Assembly (NCBI GenBank): GCA_934309475.1
Contig: CAKRDK010000024.1
Location: forward strand, 1-34,654
DNA from: an uncultured Roseburia sp.
GTDB taxonomy: Bacteria; Bacillota; Clostridia; Lachnospirales; Lachnospiraceae
DNA: 34,654 bases
Direction of reading: 5' to 3'
Shown here: positions 31,269 through 34,654 of the stretch, piece after piece
Numbering within the stretch: the stretch's first letter is position 1
How the letters are laid out: each line of letters begins with the position of its first letter
Notes under the pieces: generated by a model
What the model saw: the letters and a program-made list of their open reading frames with translations, nothing else
Told to the model about the DNA's origin: nothing
Database searches by the model: none
Translations under genes and position numbers: made by a program

Positions 31269-32762
31269 CTATTGCTGTACTGCTTCTTTTTCACTCGTAT
31301 TGCTTGTTGCAATAGGACTATGTTCGTAGGTTCTTGTCTGTTCAAAGGCATATGCTGCGCGGATAATCTTCTTTTCTTCAAAACAGTCTCCAATTAACTG
31401 AAGTCCAATCGGCAATCCCTTTTTGTCTCTTCCACATGGAAGCGAGATACCCGGCAATCCTGCCAGATTGACCGAAATCGTATAAATATCACCCAGATAC
31501 ATTTTAATCGGGTCACTTAAGGATTTTCCGAGTTCCGGTGCCGTCGTTGGTGCCGCCGGTCCCAAAATCACATCATATTTTGCAAATGCCTTGTCAAATT
31601 CTTTTTTGATCAAAGCCTTTGTGCGAAGTGCCTTTAAATAGTAGGCATCGTAATAACCGCTGCTCAGGACGAAGGAACCTAGCATGATACGTCTTTTCAC
31701 CTCTGCTCCAAAGCCTTCGGAACGTGATTTCTTATACATGCTGTGCAAATCCTCATACTCTTTCGTTCTGTAACCGTATTTCACACCGTCAAAACGCGCC
31801 AGGTTCGAGCTTGCTTCCGCACACGCAATGACATAATAGGCAGGAATCGCATACTCTACCAGACCAAGTTCAAACTCTTCCACGATTGCGCCTTTTTCCT
31901 CTAACACTTTTGCTGCTGCAAGCACTGCTTCTTTTACTTCCAGGTCGAGTCCCTCTCCAAAATAATCTTTTGGAATTCCGATTTTCAATCCTTTAACATC
32001 ATCCACTAATGCTTCCGTGAATCGCAAATCGTCACGTTTTACGGAGGTGGAATCTTTTTTATCATAGGAAGCAATCGCCTCTAAAATGGTCGCGCAGTCG
32101 GTCACATCCTTTGCCACCGGTCCAATCTGGTCTAAGGAAGAACCGTAGGCAATCAGACCATAACGGGAAACGGTTCCGTAAGTCGGTTTGATTCCGGTCA
32201 CGCCGCAAAAAGAACTTGGCTGTCTTATGGAACCACCAGTGTCCGAACCTAATGCGTAAGAACATTCCTCTGCAGCCACTGCGGCACACGAGCCGCCTGA
32301 TGAGCCACCCGGCACATGCGCCGTGTTCCACGGATTTTTCGTCACACCGTAGGCAGATGTCTCTGTTGTGCTTCCCATCGCAAACTCGTCCATGTTCGTT
32401 TTTCCTAAAATAACGGCTCCCGCCTTCTCTAAATTCAAAACCGCCTCCGCTGTGTAAGTCGGTATGAAATTATATAAGATTTTAGAGGAGCAGGTCGTAA
32501 GCATTCCCTTCGTACACATATTATCCTTGATTGCAACCGGAACTCCCGCTAACGGTCCCGTCAGTGTTCCGTCATCAATCAGCTTCTGCACTTCTTTTGC
32601 ACGTTTTAAGGCTCCCTCACGGTCTATCGTCACAAAGCTGTGCACTTCTTTTTCCCTTGCTTCAATCGCGTCTAAGGCAGCGTTTACTGCATCTTCCACG
32701 GTCACTTCTTTTGCTTTTATCTTTTTGCCAAGTTCTACGGCAGTCAAACTCATTAAGCTCAT
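31269..32762 (-). CDS. gatA: Asp-tRNA(Asn)/Glu-tRNA(Gln) amidotransferase subunit A
   Basis: GatA (497 residues) is the amidase subunit that releases ammonia from glutamine or asparagine. The Ser-cis-Ser-Lys catalytic set is intact at Lys79 (VAIKDN), Ser154 (GGSSGGS) and Ser178 (DTGGSIRQP), as in the Staphylococcus aureus enzyme. It follows the GNAT-GatC gene by 18 nt and is followed by gatB. AGGAGG lies 7 nt before the ATG, which fixes the start at 32762 instead of the Met three codons later. Confidence 0.97.
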   Translation of the reverse strand: MSLMSLTAVELGKKIKAKEVTVEDAVNAALDAIEAREKEVHSFVTIDREGALKRAKEVQKLIDDGTLTGPLAGVPVAIKDNMCTKGMLTTCSSKILYNFIPTYTAEAVLNLEKAGAVILGKTNMDEFAMGSTTETSAYGVTKNPWNTAHVPGGSSGGSCAAVAAEECSYALGSDTGGSIRQPSSFCGVTGIKPTYGTVSRYGLIAYGSSLDQIGPVAKDVTDCATILEAIASYDKKDSTSVKRDDLRFTEALVDDVKGLKIGIPKDYFGEGLDLEVKEAVLAAAKVLEEKGAIVEEFELGLVEYAIPAYYVIACAEASSNLARFDGVKYGYRTKEYEDLHSMYKKSRSEGFGAEVKRRIMLGSFVLSSGYYDAYYLKALRTKALIKKEFDKAFAKYDVILGPAAPTTAPELGKSLSDPIKMYLGDIYTISVNLAGLPGISLPCGRDKKGLPIGLQLIGDCFEEKKIIRAAYAFEQTRTYEHSPIATSNTSEKEAVQQ

Positions 32763-32780
32763 GGTATTTCCTCCTGTCTC

Positions 32781-33695
32781 TTACCCGATTGTTTTTGGTA
32801 CCTTGAATCCGCCATCTTTTTGTGCCGGTGCATTTGCCAGGGTATCGGCACTGCCATCATGGTCAACGACCACATCCTCGCGGAATACATTATTGACCGG
32901 GAAAACATGGGACATCGGCTCTACCCCTGTCGTATCGAGCTCATTCAGCTGGTCGATGTAGTCTAACATCTCCCCCATATCCTTCTTGGCGTTTTCTTTT
33001 TCTTCCTCGCTTAATTCTAATTTTGCAAGGATTCCTACATATTCAATCGTCTCATCGGAAATGACATTTTTCCTTTGTTTCGTAGAGTCGTTGCGCTCCT
33101 TGGAAACTTTTTCCCTATCTGTAGTTTTCTCTGCTGCCACATGCTCTGTGAAATCTTCCTTTAATTTTCCGTAAACTACCTTGTCGCAGATTCCTGCATT
33201 ATTCCAGTCTGCTTTCCTGCTCGTTCCCTCATAACGCATGCCACACTTTTTCATGACATCACCGGAATGAACATTCCTTGCATCATGGCGCGCCTCGATA
33301 CGGTTCGCACCAACCTCTTTAAACAGAAAATCCATCACTGCAGCCAGCGCTTCCGATGTAATTCCCTGATGCCAATAGGAAGCTGAAATACAATAGCCTA
33401 CCTCAAGGCTTCCGACTTTCTCATTCGGGTTAAAAGCTCCGATGCTTCCGACCGGTTCTCCGTTCTCTTTTAAAGTGATGCACCACTCATACTTTGTCTC
33501 ACTCTCGTATTCTGCAACCCATCCCTCTAACGTCTGTTTCGTCACTTCCACGCTCTCATGTGTCGGCCACATCAGATAGCGCGTCACCTCCGGGTCACTC
33601 GCCCAGTTCTCAAACATTTTATCTGCATCTGCCACCGTAAAACGCCGCAGCAGAAGGCGTTTTGTCTCAATCGTTTTCGTTCCTAAATGTCTCAC
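32781..33695 (-). CDS. gatC: GNAT acetyltransferase - GatC fusion
   Basis: One 304-residue frame joins two families. Residues 1-180 are a complete RimJ/RimL-type acetyltransferase ([15 protein letters not shown]; acetyl-CoA region [31 protein letters not shown]). A charged, Lys/Glu-rich linker (about 181-209) leads to a complete GatC (210-304: [41 protein letters not shown]). GatC stabilises the GatA-GatB complex. No internal ATG starts GatC; one in-frame GTG at 33140 has AAGGAAG about 14 nt upstream and might allow a separate GatC. The start is taken as GTG 33695, with GAGGAG in front, not the TTG at 33716. gatA and gatB follow directly. Confidence 0.92.
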   Translation of the reverse strand: MRHLGTKTIETKRLLLRRFTVADADKMFENWASDPEVTRYLMWPTHESVEVTKQTLEGWVAEYESETKYEWCITLKENGEPVGSIGAFNPNEKVGSLEVGYCISASYWHQGITSEALAAVMDFLFKEVGANRIEARHDARNVHSGDVMKKCGMRYEGTSRKADWNNAGICDKVVYGKLKEDFTEHVAAEKTTDREKVSKERNDSTKQRKNVISDETIEYVGILAKLELSEEEKENAKKDMGEMLDYIDQLNELDTTGVEPMSHVFPVNNVFREDVVVDHDGSADTLANAPAQKDGGFKVPKTIG

Positions 33696-33815
33696 GTTTC
33701 TCCTCTTTTCCTGCAATTCTTTTTGATATATGCCTCTTTTTCTATTACGATTTATTATGCTGTATTCTTAACTTTCTGTTGTTCGTAATCTTACTATGTT
33801 ATTTTATCTTTATTA

Positions 33816-34373
33816 TTACATTTGTAGTTTCTTGTTCAGCTTTTTATAAATCCGCTCCACCATCCACGGCTCACTGCACGCCTCTAGCGCTTCCTCCAGT
33901 GCAAACCATTTCACACCACTGTTTTCATCCGGCTTAATCCGAAGCACCTCCGCTTCGTCTGCCTCCAAAAGATACGTCACATTCAAGTGCAAATGAGATG
34001 GCACATAGCGTCCTCTTTTCTCATGGCCATCGACAGTCAGCATCTCAATGGAAAAAATGGTATCATCAACCGTCTGAATCTCTTTCACACCGGTCTCTTC
34101 CTGTGCCTCTTTGATTGCTACTGCAAGCAAATCTTCCTCACCATCCGCATGACCTCCCGTCCATGACCAGGAATGATAAATATTGTGATAAATCATCAAC
34201 ACCTTTGTGTGCTCACGGTTTAGCAGCCAGGAAGATGCGGTAAAATGAGCCACCTCATTTTCTCTGGTAAAAATGTCCGGCTGCGTCTTAAGCAGCTGAA
34301 GCATGACCTTTTTGTCGCGTTCCTCCTGTTCGTTGATAGGATGGTATTGTTCTAATTGTTCTTGTAGTTTCAT
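33816..34373 (-). CDS. Nudix hydrolase
   Basis: The 185-residue protein contains a near-perfect Nudix box (residues 74-96, GHADGEEDLLAV then IKEAQEETGV), with only the usual Arg replaced by Lys. Nudix enzymes cleave nucleoside diphosphate-linked compounds; the WSWTGGHADGEE context is common in uncharacterised Clostridia members. No signal peptide is present. It lies between aspS and the GatC fusion on the same strand. A 120-nt gap to the fusion gene, AT-rich and with no visible terminator, leaves co-transcription open. Confidence 0.87.
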   Translation of the reverse strand: MKLQEQLEQYHPINEQEERDKKVMLQLLKTQPDIFTRENEVAHFTASSWLLNREHTKVLMIYHNIYHSWSWTGGHADGEEDLLAVAIKEAQEETGVKEIQTVDDTIFSIEMLTVDGHEKRGRYVPSHLHLNVTYLLEADEAEVLRIKPDENSGVKWFALEEALEACSEPWMVERIYKKLNKKLQM

Positions 34374-34465
34374 TTGTTGTTCTCCGTTTTCTTCTTTTGA
34401 TGGTTTGGAGATGGTGGTTGGCGAACCTCAAAGAGATTTCAGCCGCATCTAGTTGTCCCGGCTCT

Positions 34466-34654
34466 CTATGGCTCTAAACGGCTTAAATCTCTTGGGAATA
34501 GTGTCGTCTCTCTGACGTTGTCCTCACCGATTAATTTCATTGTGAGACGCTCCATTCCGATTCCAAGACCTCCGTGTGGCGGCATTCCGTGTTTGAAGCA
34601 GCTCAAATACTGTTCCATGCCCTCTGTCTCCATGCCACGCTTTTCTATCTTTTC
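34466..34654 (-). CDS. aspS: Aspartyl-tRNA synthetase, archaeal-type (C-terminus)
   Basis: The last 62 codons of a class II aminoacyl-tRNA synthetase are visible and run off the right edge. Motif 3 reads GGLGIGMERLTMKLIG, followed by NVRETTLFPRDLSRLEP, the usual end of archaeal-type AspRS. AsnRS has a similar motif, but the GatCAB genes downstream favour a non-discriminating AspRS that charges tRNA(Asn) with aspartate for later amidation. The call therefore rests partly on context. The remaining 92 nt before the Nudix gene show nothing clear. Confidence 0.8.
   Translation of the reverse strand, partial: EKIEKRGMETEGMEQYLSCFKHGMPPHGGLGIGMERLTMKLIGEDNVRETTLFPRDLSRLEP

Noticed and set aside
32530..32961. 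Plus-strand open frames over gatA and the gatC fusion
   Set aside because: They are antisense shadows of conserved genes with intact catalytic motifs.

Overview
The window looks like a chromosomal segment of a spore-forming, anaerobic, low-to-mid-GC Clostridia, most likely Lachnospiraceae. Supporting signs are a class III (anaerobic) ribonucleotide reductase, a SleC-like spore cortex-lytic protein, strong AGGAGG-type ribosome sites, and an indirect Asn-tRNA pathway (AspRS followed by GatCAB). There are no rRNA or tRNA genes, no CRISPR array and no recognisable phage or transposase. Most genes lie on the minus strand.

Layout. 1-4160: the start of a putative solute-binding lipoprotein with a well-formed promoter and operator; an orphan 73-bp palindromic element; a YtrA-type GntR / ABC ATPase / ABC-2 permease operon; and a LacI-type regulator whose likely operators lie before itself and before the lipoprotein. 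4160-7124: an L,D-transpeptidase with a helical repeat tail, and a PAP2 phosphatase. 7124-10658: a tightly coupled operon of methyltransferase, hslO (Hsp33) and nadE. 10807-11847: an unrecognised membrane protein. 11970-17604: truA, recJ, a soluble MCP-like coiled-coil protein, an alpha/beta hydrolase and a DUF1002 protein in one run. 17871-19133: the SleC-like protein. 19244-22322: an AT-rich stretch with a chimeric acetyltransferase, a methyltransferase, an HD hydrolase, a metallophosphoesterase and gene scraps, which looks like an acquired or decaying accessory block. 22382-24738: nrdD with two NrdR boxes on its promoter. 24811-29197: a MarR repressor divergent from a heterodimeric ABC exporter. 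29285-34654: the gat region (aspS end, Nudix, GNAT-gatC fusion, gatA, gatB, HD protein).

How it fits together. Three regulatory circuits can be read from the DNA: LacI-type sites on the lipoprotein and lacI promoters, a NrdR box pair on nrdD, and a MarR-type dyad across the transcription start of the ABC exporter. The exporter leader also holds a long stem-loop. The translation block is notable because GatC exists only as the C-terminal part of a GNAT acetyltransferase fusion. Several intergenic regions carry palindromic repeats: a 50-bp element in two copies whose 16-bp core occurs a third time, two clusters of small hairpins, and the 73-bp MITE-like element flanked by a 7-bp direct repeat. 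No complete new defence or mobile system was recognised. The GatC fusion, the palindromic elements, the exporter leader and the degenerate MCP-like protein deserve the closest look.
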